DNA from: Paralichthys olivaceus
Lineage: Eukaryota > Chordata > Actinopteri > Pleuronectiformes > Paralichthyidae
DNA length: 64,000 nucleotides
Reading direction: 5' to 3'
Assembly: GCF_024713975.1 (NCBI RefSeq)
Contig: NC_091110.1
Coordinates: forward strand, 15,963,501 to 16,027,500
Below the pieces are notes generated by a model. It saw nothing but the letters and a program-made list of their open reading frames with translations. It made no database searches and had not been told where the DNA came from. Both the position numbers and the translations under genes were made by a program. This document shows, piece after piece, positions 48,664 through 62,200 of the stretch (its first letter is position 1; each line of letters starts with the position of its first letter).

Positions 48664-51600
48664 TTCCTCTTTCTGAATCTGTGCGGTGACAAACACACCT
48701 GTGCATCAGGTGACCTTCAGCCCGCTGCCGTCTCCGCTTTGCTCGGTATTATTCTTCATTTCCTTGTGAATTATGTAAAAGATTTAGAGCTCCTCCCTCC
48801 GCAGGGCCGGGGGGGGAGATTCACCTTAAAGATTTTTACGCTGTTGTTTATCGGTGATATTTTCGTCTCCCTGTGGAAAACAAGTGAGCACACTGTGTGA
48901 CATTATGTCTCCAGTTAGCTGTGATTGATTTTGGTGGGAGGACATATTTCTGCTTCCTCCAGCAGCTGCAGCTGTAAATGTCAGGTTTCAGCGTCGGCCC
49001 CTTATAATCAAATAAGAGCAGCTTCTGCGTGAGCTGACACTTTTTGCACCAATATTCACCAGTAATGCATGAGAGGAATTCATCGTAGATCCCACATGTA
49101 TATCGTTAACTCAACTATTATTACTTTGCCGGTGACAGTAGAGGGTTGATCCAAGATAAAGGTCAAACCCTGGTGTTGTGAAAGCAAAGTTATATAAAGA
49201 GCTGACAGTGTTTTATTTATTTACCACAGGTGAAGATGGAAATGTGCAACTGGGCCATAAAAAGTGAATGGAACAAACACCCCCACCCCAAAGGATAAAG
49301 AGAAACAGAAACTGGATGGATGAATGGATGATGTATATATTATATATACATATTTTTAAGAAGGTTTACTATGCAATACTGGTATTGGCATCAGTCCCTA
49401 AAAATCCATATCTGTTCTAATAAAATATTGAATGTGTCGTGAATGAAGACCACTTGAATGTCTCTGATGCCGTCTTTGATAATCCACATGTTCGTCTCCA
49501 AGCATTTCAGAGTCTCACAGACAGGGAAGCAACGCCAGAACAAAAGCAGAGAGACAAAGACAGACAGGCTTAAGCTTTTTTTATATGTTATACGCTTCAG
49601 AGCGTGTGGAGGAAAACAGGCAGAACAACAGAGGGATGAAAAGAACAAATTAGAAAATATAGAAGGAGAAAATAAAGAGGAACCACGAACTGGGAGGGAC
49701 AGAAAAGGGAACAGCAGCAACAAAGACAGTGACTGCACATTAGTGATTAGAGCTGGTTCATTTGAGTGCACACACAGTCCAGTTGGCTCTCATGAACACA
49801 ACGGCACACCAGTCTGTCTACCTCCGTCCAGCTCTCAATTCAAACTAGCTTTAACTTCAAGGTGCCTCAGTGAAGTGTGATCCAAACACAAGCTCACAAC
49901 ATTGTCAACCTTCATGTGAACATAAACCTACACGTTTATTTAAAAAGCATGTTTAAAACAGGGTTTAAATACAGAAATAAATGTGTGTGTGTTATATCAT
50001 TATCATCATATTATACTAATTATTATTTTTATCATGAAAGACAATCAACAGAAAATGCAAAAGCAATAAAATGCTCAACATCATGAATTTTATTGAATAT
50101 ATAATTATAATTAGATTAACACAGTGTCCATAGCGAATCTATTGCACTGTATTCCCTTAAGTCCAATAACAGTGGTTTACATACACATGTCAGTTAGTGC
50201 TCTGTGAGCATGTGGACAAGAGACGGCCGTCGAGTCAATACTGAATCAATGACAAGCCACTCGGAGGACAGAGCCGCACAGGGGCAGCATGGACAGAGGG
50301 AGATGAGACGTCCTCGTAGATTGAGCTGCATGTGGTTTTTAAAAAGCACGGCTCTGCTCAGAGTGACGTTTAACACACAGGCAACAAAGCAGTGAGAGGC
50401 CTAATTACTGTGAGAGGACTTTACAACAGTCACAAGTGTTTCTACTGACATTAATAATTGTTCTGCTGGATTCAAGCATCCCACTAATCTGTGGCAGTGT
50501 GGACGTTTGTCTGTGTGCTGTGCAGCAGGACTAGAGAAGAACTGGTTAGTGGTTTGACGTACTTCTGTGGTAAAGATTCTGGTTTCAATAATCTTCACGG
50601 TTAATGCTGCATATTCTTATTTTTATTGATAATTATATTGATATTATCTAACCATGACAAATTCAGCTTTTATTATGTTTACATGTGGCGTCACATTCAT
50701 TTCATCTAAATGCATCCTCTTCTTCACTCGGTTTCTAACAGTAGCAATGAAAACGATTGTAGTTCCAGTAGATTTGATGGATTTTGGTGAAAATGACTGA
50801 TGATAATTCAAAAACAGCGTCTGAAACAGTGAGAATGAAGCAACGCTGTCGATCTTCTACACAAACACAGTTCAGAGGACACATGGTTGGTATTATCATA
50901 ATGGAATTATATCATGTATTTCTCCTGAGGTATTTTTTTTGTGTCTTCAGTAACAACGGCAGCAGTCCAGCTCAAACACCAGAGTTCTGTGTGTCGGGTC
51001 ATTATCTGAGAGAGAAAATAGGTGGCAATGGTTTTAAAAGATACACAAAGGAAACTCACAGCAGCAAATCTGCACCATTCTGTAGGTAGATCAAGGTTAG
51101 ACAGCATGTCGCCCCAGAACAACGTCCCTGTGCAGTGAACTACTGCAGCGAATCACAGAAACACCTCGTGCAAAACTGAGGTTGACTTTGCAAAGCTGTG
51201 GGACGCTTGTGCTGTTTGTCCCAGTGGGTTGTCTCACCAGTTCAAAGTCGTCACATGAGAATGAGGAGGTCCAGGTTGAAAAACACAAAACAATTCTAAA
51301 CAATCAAAAACACATAAACTCACATTATTGTGTATTTATTCGAGTCTCTGGCTAAAAGACGTCAAAGTTTTACAGGGTCAAAAGCTGTGATTTCATTTTT
51401 AATCCCTCAAGGTTAGAACAAGCCAATCATTGTGCCAGCCGTCTACGTCCCACTGCCTGACAGCTGTAGGCTACCGGCCACACAATCCGCCATCAGCCAG
51501 TCAGCAGCAGCGGCCAGACACCATCGGGTCGCTACCAATCTGTCGGCCCAACAGGGAACCGGCCGGGCTGCGGTTCACAAGGACGACCTGACTGAGTGTG

Positions 51601-53690
51601 AGGTGACGGAGTCACTGCAGCGGTCAGGTGCTTTGAGTTATGGGGTGTTTGTCCAGGATGAAGATGAGGAAATGGATCTTCATCATCTTCATCCTGTACT
51701 TTGTTATTCAAAGATATTTCGATTCAAGCATGGTTTACTGACATTATTCTGTTGTATAAGTGTCCTTTAATATTATCAGTATGTGTTTTTGTCCCACTTT
51801 ATTGACTTTTATTTATTTGATTTTACATTCTATTCATTTTACTTTTTTAAAATATATACATTTTATTGCTAATTTTGCTTTTACACACATCTGTATATCT
51901 ATGGTGAAACTTTACTTAACTAATCCCATCGTGGTGACACAGTGCTATAACCTTCAGTTCCCATGTGCTGGTAAGACATGGAGCTCCTACATTAACAAGA
52001 CGGCTCCGCAGTGAAAGACGTCCACAGATCAGAGACGCACTTTCCAATCTCGCTGGGGATTTTTCCTCACAGCGTAATACTGACACACGACGCACAGTCA
52101 TTGCCTCTCCGCAGCACAGATAAACTGCTGCTCTGTAAATCCCTCTTCATGCATCCAGTGCCCTGATTTTTCTTTTTGACAATAAAATTCAATCGCAAAC
52201 CAAGCGTCTGTGACATCTCTGATAAAGTGGGCACTTAAGAGTTTGGATTTCATTTCACCTCCGCAGTTAGTCTGAACGTCTGAGCAATAACAGGAGAGAG
52301 GTTTAGTTGTTCGGCTGGTTAAAGTCAAGAAGACAGATGAGTTTAACGAGAGGTAATTGAACTGTGATGTATTTAAGAAGAAGCTGGATTCAGTTCCTAC
52401 ATGTTACAGTAAAAGCTTGTGTTAAAACGTCTCCTCTGGTTACACAGCACTTTAACTGTGTGGACTATTTTTTTTTTGAATGGTTGTGAGGTTTTAGATT
52501 TTTGCATTTATTAGCTAGTTGCTAGTTACTCAAATGAGACATAAATCTGGATCTGGTGAATTTAAATGTGGTTTCACACGTGGACTGATGGGCCTGGGCG
52601 GAGGTATGCATGCTCTGTGGAGTTTGTTTCAGAAATATGCTGGTCGATCTCATCTCTGCCCGTTCTCTCCCAAATGTCAGCTGCAGCCTCTCTGTGACCC
52701 TCAAAGGATAAGCAGTATAGAGAATGGATGGAGGGGATTTAATTAGATAATACAGTTCTTTTATCCTCTCCAGCGCAACTACAACAAGACAAAGACAAGA
52801 GAAACACTGATTTCAGGTACAGCCATTACAGTATATTCACCATCAAGGGGAAATGGTCACCAGCTGTTACTGAATTTTTCCACTTTACCAGCTTCTCCAC
52901 TTGCAGTGTTGTAGCACTGTGTTGTAAATGCACGGTCCCTCAGACACACAGACTTTAAGTTTACATCAAATTCTGTTCGCAGGACAGTTTGAAGCCATTG
53001 TCCGTCGGCTTCCTGGAAAACAAACCCAGAGTTGCTTGTAATGAACAGACGGGGGAAAACTGAGGATGGCAGAAAAACAAAAGAGAAAGTATGATGTGTA
53101 CATCATACTTCCGCCAACCGTCCCCTTAATCACGCACCACTAAATCACACAGACTCATTGATACCCTCATTTACATCAGGAGACAGTCCACTAAATATGA
53201 CTGATCCTTTTCCTCAAGATCCATCAATTATTTCCCGTGAAACAATTTTATTGATACGAATAAACCCCTTGAGATGAAGGCCACCATCTTGTTTTCATGA
53301 GGGTCCCAATGTATATCACAAACACTCCATGAAAACAGAATAAAAAATAACGAATGTGTTCTCTCTTGTCCCGTCCTTCCACCAAGTGTTGTGAGAATCC
53401 GCTGCGTGATTCCTGCTGACGAGCACAAACAAATGGACAGGGGGCAAATATACGACCTCCTTGGTGGAGGTAATAAGAGAGAGAAGCAGCGTGAGGAGTC
53501 AGAAAAAGAAAAACATTGGCCGGGGAGCGAAGACGAGTGGTGAGTGGAGAATTATACCCACTGCACATAATCACCGCAATAACAAGCTATTCACCCTGCG
53601 TGACCAATTTTTAGTGGCCAATGTGACAAGAGGGAAGGACAGTAATTGCTGTCCTAAGAACAATGCAGATTAAAAAACTGATGAGGCTGT
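48660..53690. other. Gene-free interval, middle part
   Basis: No supported gene. Frames at 49391-49771 (minus) and 51432-51770 (plus) exceed 100 codons but have Ser/Leu/Phe-rich or unpatterned composition, no splice context and no familiar domain. 48960-49140 and 52010-52350 are unique, balanced in composition and may be regulatory. Confidence 0.45.
53087..53110. other. Perfect short inverted repeat
   Basis: Arms AAGTATGATGT (53087-53097) and ACATCATACTT (53100-53110) are exact reverse complements separated by GT. The flanks do not extend the match. Confidence 0.9.
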
Positions 53691-53979
53691 CAACTTAGAT
53701 GACGTGAAGTGTGTGTGTGTGTGTGTGTGTGTGGGACAGGCTGTGTATGCAGAGTGTCAGCAGAAAGGGTATGTGTGTTCCTAACAAGATGTGTGGGTGT
53801 GTGTCGGAACATTAAATGTGTGTTTGTAGTGACAGCGTGCGGGTGTGTGCTTTGTGTACAGTACTTCGTGTGTCTGAGTGCTGAGATGACAGTAAATGGC
53901 AGCTACTGGGCTGTGCAGGGTCTCCAAGCTTGTTAGAGGCAGACTGGGGATAATGGAGTGTGGCTCCGTGGCCGTTCAC

Positions 53980-53988
<9 letters not shown>

Positions 53989-54066
<78 letters not shown>

Positions 54067-54076
54067 ACACACACTA
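53989..54076. repeat. (CA)n microsatellite
   Basis: Long CA run with one TCACA interruption near 54060. GT runs also lie nearby at about 53708-53732 and 54188-54211. Confidence 0.95.
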
Positions 54077-55072
54077 TTAATATGTCAGTATGTCAGGTGC
54101 AGTCAGAAATGACCTCTAGTGGCTTGCACTGCAGTCAGTTACAGGCTTCTTCCGATTGTTGTTTTATTGCGACTGAGCTACACAGGTTGTGTGTGTGTGT
54201 GTGTGTGTGTGCGTGTTTCAAAGCTCAGATCACTATCAGTGTTGAAATATAATTTGTCAGACCTTTATTATTTAGCACTGTTCTTCAATCTGTGCCATCC
54301 CGTTCAAAAGTGTATGAGTGTCTTAAATTGTGTTTTCCTGCTGCAGTGATTTGTATCAGTCTTCAACCTGTTTAATCGAAGACAATGCATTGTGCAGCTC
54401 TTGTGCAGGAAAAGTATCTGCAGACACTCACTATTAAAGATAACAAAGGTGGAGACGTCACCTTCCTGACCTCCTGACTGTTCAAGTTTTTCTTTATATG
54501 TCCTCTCACTTCATTGCCCTCCCATCTCAGTCCCTTACCCTCCCGACCTACAAACCTCCACTGCTGCTTCCCCTCTGGTTTTACTCGTCCGCCTCCATCC
54601 ATCCCCTCCTCTCTGCATCTTGGCAGCGTGCCTCTCTATCTGGGATTGTTCTGCAGTTCTCCTCTGCCAACTTTCTGTCCTGACTTTGACAGATTGTCCC
54701 CTGGCAGATGATATCGCTCAACTAGACCCTGTCACCAAGGGATTACAAAATTTCTGTTTTTAAAGAGGGACAGGCAGACAGAAAAAAAACAAACCTGGAG
54801 CAAGTGTTTTCTTTGTGAGTGAACTGTGTACTGTGTAGAGAGACAGTCAGGAAGACTTTCCTGCAGTCACAGGATGAACATGTATCTCAGAGTTGCACAT
54901 CTCTCTGACTGATGGCTCATACTTTTGTGCAGTACTTTCTCCATCGTGCTGAAAACTACTCCGGAAGAGAGATCCACAGGGTGTTTTAAAGGCTTTGTCC
55001 CAACCCTAGTGTGTATATGACATAGACTCCACATCCTCCCGCTGTACCAAATACAGCCCAAATATCCCAGAC

Positions 55073-55460
55073 ATAATAATAATAACCTTATTTATTGAGC
55101 ACTTTTCTAAGTTACAAAGTGCTTCACGAGGGCAGCAGACAGGTCATAAACGTATGAGCACAGCAAAAAGTAAGGGATCACAAATATTAAAAGACAATAT
55201 TCATTTAAAAGAACTTTAAAATACATGAAATTCTTAAAATCTTTTTTTTTAAATTAAAAAGAATAAAAATAATCTAGTATTTGAAACACACAGAAGACCT
55301 CTGCCCGAGAATCTCAAAGTATGTGATGGCTCATAAAATATTAAAAGGTCTGATATGTAGCTGGGAGAAAAACCACGGAGAGCTTTAAAAGTAAAATCAA
55401 TTCTAAAACATACAGGACACTAGAGCAGGACTGATGGGGTCATATTCTTTTATGGGAGCT
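55073..55460 (-). mobile_element. LINE 3' fragment (L2/Rex-like reverse transcriptase end), dead
   Basis: The minus strand encodes pieces of the RT C-terminal region seen in many fish LINEs: SPSYISDLL, YEPSHTLRF and GRGLLCVSNTR, preceded by a trace of DPISPAL. It then runs into a 3' tail with AAAGTGCTCAATAAATAAGG ending in an ATT-type simple repeat, the usual end of these elements. Stops and deletions break the frame. 5' truncation is normal for LINE insertions. Confidence 0.7.
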
Positions 55461-56959
55461 GCCATCTTGCACTTTTGTCAAGTTAAGCCAATTTGCTGTT
55501 CATCTAAAATGAGGAAGATGCATAAAAGATAACGCAAACAGCCAAGAAGACAGCAAACACTCAATTAAGGAAGTAAACAAAAAACAGTGAAATAAATCAT
55601 ATAGATACAAATCTCAGGGGGCAATCAAAATGATTTGTCTTTACTTTTGTGAATCTGTCATGTCTCCAGATATAATTCACAATCTGTGGAGTCCCATAGT
55701 CGTGCAGTTTTAAAGTGGAGGCAGAGATGTGAAGTACAGATCCTGCCTGAGGTGACTTTGAAGAAATCTTAGTCCTCTTCCGAGTCATAACTCTGCCACA
55801 TTTTCAATAAGTGCCCATAAATCTAACATTGACGGCAAATGTAAATGTAAATGCTCATCCACGCCAGGAATAGCAGCATCCTTCATTTTGTTTCTATAGC
55901 GAGGGTTTACTTATCTCGCTGCCTTTCCCTAATGAACATCATAAGGTGACGTACATCCACTCAGTTGCTGGGTGAAGAAATATGAACACTCAGTGTTTGT
56001 GTTTTGTTTTTCTTCATTCTTTTATTACTCACGTCTGCCAGCTTCTGTTCTGGCATCGGTTCAGCAGAGAAATGAAGTGAGGACAGATATGAGGCTGTGA
56101 CCTCTAAAGCACAGGAGGGGATTAATAGCTCGGGACCAAAGGACGTCATCGGTCAGCAGGAAGTTGTTTCTGTTTGCCATAAATATAGAAACTATTTGGT
56201 TAAACAGTAATAAAGTCATGAAATCATGTAAGATGTTATATTAAAGGAAGAGGAAGTGCTAATTCATTTAGAAATTAAAATATTTTCAGATAAACTTTGA
56301 AGAAAATCATAAACACTGCCATAGATCAAATGGATCAATATAATTTAATTCACAAACACACTAATGGCAATATTCGGACAACAATAAAATGAGCTGCTTA
56401 AATATTTGGCTCATTCTCATAAAGATTTGAAAGTGAAATTTAAGATGACGTCAGGTTAAGATTTTGTATGAGTTTACTGGAACATTCACAAACATTCAAG
56501 CTTTCTTAAAAGCAGCTAAATACAAATGTATAAACTTGATATAAGCCGTGATCCAAACACAGCTATAAATAAAGATATTTCTATGAGCAGCTTTGTTGTC
56601 AACTCTGAAAACAATAAAAAAAAACACCCAAACAAATGTGAAGTGACGGCAGAAATAAACTGATGCTACAGCTCTGCTCAGAAAATGCTCCCTTGTGACG
56701 ATTCCTTCATCCGAGTGTAACAGCATGTTCAAATCACATCAGCTTTTTTCAACTGCTCATATTGCAAATGTTTCCAAACAGTGATACACAAGTTAATTTC
56801 CTGGTCACTGAAGCGACTTTCAGAGGCGATGATAAAGAAAAGAAGAAAAACAATTCAGTCTGGCAGCGACTGAAAGACGCCAACGTCGTGGGCTTCATTT
56901 CAACCAGCTGACGTGTCGCAGATATTGAAAATCATTATTAAGGAGCAGCCCTGAGGAAT

Positions 56960-56960
<1 letters not shown>

Positions 56961-57045
<85 letters not shown>

Positions 57046-57046
57046 A

Positions 57047-57078
<32 letters not shown>
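56961..57078. repeat. (CA)n microsatellite, interrupted
   Basis: Two CA blocks joined by a GACACAGACA interruption. Confidence 0.95.
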
Positions 57079-57080
<2 letters not shown>

Positions 57081-57249
57081 TCATTGTCCTACTGGCAGAG
57101 ACGGAGAGTGGGCCGCTGGGAGAGGAGAAGTCTCCATCGACCAGCAGTCAAACTTTTAATAAACACATTAAATCCTTATGGATCCTCCTGCTGAGCTGCC
57201 ACTAAATGGCACTCATGAGGAATTAGCACTAGGGAAGATTAATTGGCTG

Positions 57250-57700
57250 TCAGGAGAGGAGAGGAGAGGACCAGGATGAGAGGAGAGGAGAGGACCAGGA
57301 GGAGAGGAGAGGAGAGGACCAGGATGAGAGGAGAGGAGAGGAGAGGAGAGGACAGATGAGGACCAGGATGAGAGGAGAGGAGAGGACATATGAGGACTGG
57401 GAGAGGAAAAGGAGGAGAGATGAGGAACAGGAGAGGAGATAGAGAGAAAAAGGAAAGGAGAGGGCCAGAGAAAAGGTGCAGAGGGGAGGACCATAGAAAA
57501 AGGAGAGGACGAGGGAGAAGGAGAGAAATAAGAGAGGAAAGCAGAGGAAAAAGTCAATTGATGGTGCAGAGGAAAGAAAAGAGAAAGTGAGGGAAGAGGA
57601 AGACAGAACAAAAAAAATGAGTTGATAAAAGCAGAAGAAAGGAGCAAGCAGAGGGAGGTGGGAGTTGCAGCAGAAGAAGAGGAGGAGAAAGTGTCGACGA
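57250..57700. repeat. Polypurine minisatellite (GGA/GAGAG-rich)
   Basis: About 450 bp almost purely A/G on the plus strand. Its left part has a 24-bp period marked by CCAGGA at 57271, 57295 and 57319. The 195-codon antisense frame across it is a Ser/Leu/Pro artefact of the repeat. Confidence 0.9.
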
Positions 57701-58797
57701 AGAGCAGATAAACGTCATAAGAGAGAGCGAAAGACTTTAGATTCAAGGTCACTCCAAAGAAACCTGATGGAAAATTAATAACAAATGTCCAAATTATCAT
57801 TAAAGATGGATTAGAACATCTTTATGTTCGGGTGCTGGCCATTCATCAGCACGCTAGAACCAGCAGGGCCTAAATAAGAAGTCATTAGGGAGCAAGTAAT
57901 TCAAAAGTTTTCTCCAGAGACACGTCCTGTCAGACAAGACTTTGAAAAATACATCCAACAAGAAATAGAGGTGGAAGTTCTCGTATTGATTTCACCTGAT
58001 TTGTTTTATATTTCGTGGGAGTGCCACAAGAAAAAGCCTGAATGAGGAGGAGGAGGAGGAGGAGGTGTCGAGGAAAAAACTTATAATGAGCAATTTCTAG
58101 GTTCTCATGTTGAGGTGCTTATATTTCACTCGAAATACAAACGTCCACCAGGAAAAATCTTGACGTGGAAAGTGAATGACCCCAAACTGTCACATGTTTC
58201 TGAAACTTAATTTAATATATTTCACTTCAACACAAAGTCCATGCATGTAAAGTTGCTTAGTGTCAGTGAGGTACTTGTGTACTTGTACATGGAAAACTCC
58301 CAGACTTTAGTTTGGAGACTCGGGGAGAGAATGAGCCCCGAGTAGACTTCTTGAAAAAGCTCCTTCAAAGTAAGTACTGTTTTGAAGTCAGATTAAAACT
58401 CAGCGTGGGTTCAAATCTGTCTCATAAAGCTTTATTGCACCTTATACTCAACATTGTAATCAGTTAGAGGACAATAACCTGATTATCTTTCAAAGGGGAA
58501 ACAACCATTCTACATTAACTGTTGACGGTGTTAACGCAGCTCGTTATTGTGCTTCTTACACTCCCCATCAGAGTCTTTAAACACCGGGAAAAAGTGTAAT
58601 GATCTTTAATGAATTCCTATTAACAAACATAGCAACACACAGCGGAGCAGGCGGGAGCGGCTCAATGACATTTACTGTTGTCGGTGTTAAATACTGTCGT
58701 CAGATGGCTCGGTCACAGGTGAGAGAGCCGCTCTGTGGACTCAAGATCGTGTTTGTTAAAACACACCGTGCCCTCAAACCAGGGGAGAACAGATGGC

Positions 58798-58866
58798 AGA
58801 CACACACACCCACACACACACACACACACACACAAAAACACACACCCACACACACAAAAACACACA
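58798..58866. repeat. Imperfect (CA)n with CCCA and AAAA interruptions
   Basis: CA-rich run with variants such as ACACCCACAC and ACAAAAACAC. Confidence 0.9.
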
Positions 58867-58959
58867 GACAAAGATTGGAGGATACACACTCACTGTTGCA
58901 ATCCTAGAGAAGGTATGTGTGTGTGGATCAGACCGGCCCGTACGTGCTCAGAGATCTGC

Positions 58960-59600
58960 TCCATCAACAGATGGCTAATTGCTTTGTCAATTAAGCATGA
59001 AACTGTTAATGGAGTCTCATTATCAATTATTTAATTTGATATATAACATATTAATCAAACAGACCGTAATTCACAGCAGGGACGAGGGCAAGAGCAGAGC
59101 AAAATGAGAAGTGTTTAAAAGCTTTTAACTGATAATGAAAAAGAAATCATGCTCTGTGAAAGTCGAGCAGCAATTCGGGAAAAACAATAACAAAAATTGG
59201 CCTTAGTTGCATTTCGCACAATGGATAAATGATGTCACGCTCATTAAGATCTCATTGTTTTTTGAAGCCTAACTCCAAACTCATATTAAATATCAACATT
59301 ATGCTGCGGCTTTTTAAACAGCAAATTACAAATGTCATTGCTCTCGACGATAATCATCTTCTAAAATTGTAAAGTCAAACTGCTTCCATCAGATTACTCC
59401 AAATTGTTATTGTTTGAATTGTTGTGTCACTGCTCAGTTGATGTATTGTTATTTTTAACCTCCTCAACTTGCTGTGTTTCCTCCAGTTCCATTATTGACG
59501 GTCATTTGTGGCATCGCTGCAAATTAGACCCTCTAACAGCACATTAACAAAATCAGCCCGTCTGATGGGAGCATAATGACCACAGTGCACATTACACCCA
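58960..59600. promoter_or_regulatory. Candidate conserved noncoding block
   Basis: Non-repetitive AT-rich sequence. Between about 58975 and 59075 at least eight ATTA/TAAT cores occur (GCTAATTGC, CAATTAAGC, GTTAATGG, TCAATTATTTAATTTG, ATATTAATC, CGTAATTC). The block continues to about 59590 with balanced unique sequence. No open frame of note. This is the most enhancer-like stretch in the gene-free region. Confidence 0.4.
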
Positions 59601-60639
59601 CTCGCACAGAAAATAAAATATATATCTTCTCTGTTTAATCTTTTTAACACCACTTACAACTCTAATGATCAGTGAGCCGAACAGTTTGTTAGAGAGGAGG
59701 AGGATAGAGGGAGGCCAGTGAGAGCAAGGAGTGGATGGTGAGAATCAGACCATGTTGTATGACTGGGACAGACACTACTACATCAACAGGGGGGAGTTGG
59801 AGCGTCTTATGGAGAGTAATATTATTATCACAGAGAATCAAGAGATAACATGAGCCATTGAAGACCTTGAGCTCTGGAGCTACATTACATGTAACAACAT
59901 TAAATCAGTAAAAAGCCTTTTAAATTGGACAAAAGACTAATTTAACATTACAAACACAAACTGTCTGTGAATATTACAACACAAGAAGTCATAATCATTC
60001 ATCGTTTATATATATTATATAAAAAATATACATTTTATACTAATAATAATATATATGCAAAGCTTCATGTGAGTTGAGTGGCCTTATTTAAACTTTTCAG
60101 CACCATGGAGAGAGAAGCTTTGATGCAGAAATACTTCTACTTATTCTACTACACTGTGTACACAAAACTAAAAGTACACAAAGGGCCAAATACTTTACTG
60201 TAGTGATTTATATCTGTGTTATTGTCTATCTTAAATAAATAGAATATATAAAGATACTAGGTTTGATGTTCCATTAGTGAGCTCTGATGGTTGTACGTAC
60301 CAGTGCGGCCCTTGTGGAACCGGTGGGGACTTTTGCTCAAGGACACTTTATCAGAGCAGATGCTTCCAAACACGCAGCCACAGTGTGAACACCCGCTGCT
60401 TGCTTTTCGAGCTGTAAGCTGTCATGCTGAACAAACTAATTTGAGACTCATCCTCCTGAAAGCATTGAAAAACAAATGAAGACATTGATTTGAATCTCAA
60501 ATAAGACATTGTGCTGCTGGGGAAATGATCGGTGTTTGTTCAGCACAGTAAAGTACACATTTATTTATTTTGGGCACCTTTGAGCGGGTGGGGAAGGAAT
60601 ACATTGTTTTCTTCTACGTATTATTGTCCAGAGGGGGGT

Positions 60640-60840
60640 GCTTTATGTAATTATTTGCTTCAGAGGTTGACTCCATGATTACCAAAGGGAGCCCATTACT
60701 GGCTTTGCTCACACCGATATATCAACATCTCCCGGATATGATGTCAGAGATGTAAATGAGTGTGATACCCAACGCTATCTCAAGGCCTAGAATTTACATA
60801 TTATACCTGCGTCTCCTTGGGAAAACAGTGGATAAAAATG
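60640..60840. promoter_or_regulatory. Candidate conserved noncoding block
   Basis: Unique, ORF-free sequence with CCATGATTACC, GATGTCAGAGATGTAAATGA and CTCAAGGCC motifs, between AT-rich spacers. By-eye judgement only. Confidence 0.25.
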
Positions 60841-61839
60841 GCACATTTTCAGAAACTGGATTCTTTTAAAGTCAAAACAACAACAGAACTGTGCTTGAAC
60901 ATAAATTATTCAGAAATAATTTTTATGGTCCTGAGCAGTTAAAATATTCCGTCAAAAGATGGATTTTGTTTGACTGATATTTCTTCCTGCATCATGTGTT
61001 GTTCTTATTATCATTCATAATTTCTTCACTGAAAATCAACACGCACAACTCAATTTATTTCGCCTGCAGCCGCTCAAGCAAAAGTTGCAGCGACCTGTGA
61101 AGCGGAGAAAACCTGGCATCAACTGTTTGTGCATTTAGCAGCAGCCTGTTAGCTTGTTCACAAAATCAGGTCAAACAGGTTGAAAACAAAATGTGCAAAT
61201 TTGGGAATTTGATTCTCCTCTGCTTGAAAAACCATTTTCACTGTCAGTAGGCATGCCAACCACATCAAAAGATCAGACAGCCTTTTCCCAGTTACTAACT
61301 TCATAAAGAAATTTAGACGAGAACAGACTCCTGCTGACTTATTGATCATGTTGCTTGCAGGGGATCAAGCCCTGAGTGCAGGATGTCTAGGAAAAACTGA
61401 GTGATAATATGTGTGTGTATGTATTTGATGGATAATAATGGGCACATGCAGAAGACTGTTTGGATTTTTATATGTACAGTACATGCATTACTTTCCTATC
61501 AATGTGTTAGTCTTCCAGGCCTGTGTGGACTCCGAGGACTTCATTATCCAATTACAGTGAGAACTGCTTAAAGTCTCAATCCCAAGAGTTCTGCAGCTGC
61601 CAGCAGGAGAAGCGACTGTGCTAATAATGGAGCTAATTTAAAAAGAGATTGGTTTTATTATCCATCCCAGCAGGAGTAAAGGGTCCCGTTTATATAAGAA
61701 TCCCTAAATTCTTGATTTGGATGATTGTTTCAACGAGGCTTAATGAGCGCAAATCACAAAAACATTAGGAACAAAGTTGGTGGCTCAGTAAGAACAGATG
61801 AACTTCAAATGTTCTCAAACCCTTATGATATGACTGATA

Positions 61840-62200
61840 TTATGTGTCATGGTTCTTAATTCTCTCAAACACGTCCTTATCTGTAACTCTTGGAAATGCC
61901 TTCTCCTCTTGTGAGGTTTCTTTTTCGTGGAGTCCCCCAAGGGTGTGCTCAGGGTCCCCTGTATTTACCATATACATGTTACCCCTGGGTCAAATCTTGC
62001 AAAGCTATAACATTGTTTTCTACTGCTGCCATAGATGACACCCAATTACAGTTGCCAATAAAACCGAACAGATGCGTACTTTTAGAATGGATTTTTAGGT
62101 TTTACTGCTCGTTTTTAAAGTTTTAAATGGACTGGCTCCTGCCAACGTCTGCTATCTGGTAACTCCCTGTGAGCCTGATCAGCTGTAGAAGACCTCCGGC
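61840..62200 (+). mobile_element. LINE reverse transcriptase fragment, dead
   Basis: Two interleaved frames carry RT motifs: GVPQG in one frame, FTIYMLPLGQILQSYNI in another, and DDTQLQLPIKPN back in the first. The catalytic YADD box reads as AIDD and lies across a frame change, so the enzyme is dead. Further on, VLNGLAPANVCYLVTPCEP is the RT C-terminal region of the same broad LINE group as the 55.1-55.5 kb fragment. Other domains are missing. Confidence 0.75.

Noticed and set aside
49391..49771. 126-codon open frame on the minus strand
   Set aside because: Ser/Leu/Phe-rich, translated from an A/G-rich strand; no domain, no splice signals in phase.
51432..51770. 112-codon open frame on the plus strand
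   Set aside because: More balanced composition than most, but no similarity I recognise, hydrophobic chance tail, and no promoter or poly(A) context.
57213..57800. 195-codon open frame on the minus strand
   Set aside because: It is the antisense of a polypurine minisatellite; the translation is Ser/Leu/Pro repeat with no domain and the frame follows the 24-bp period.
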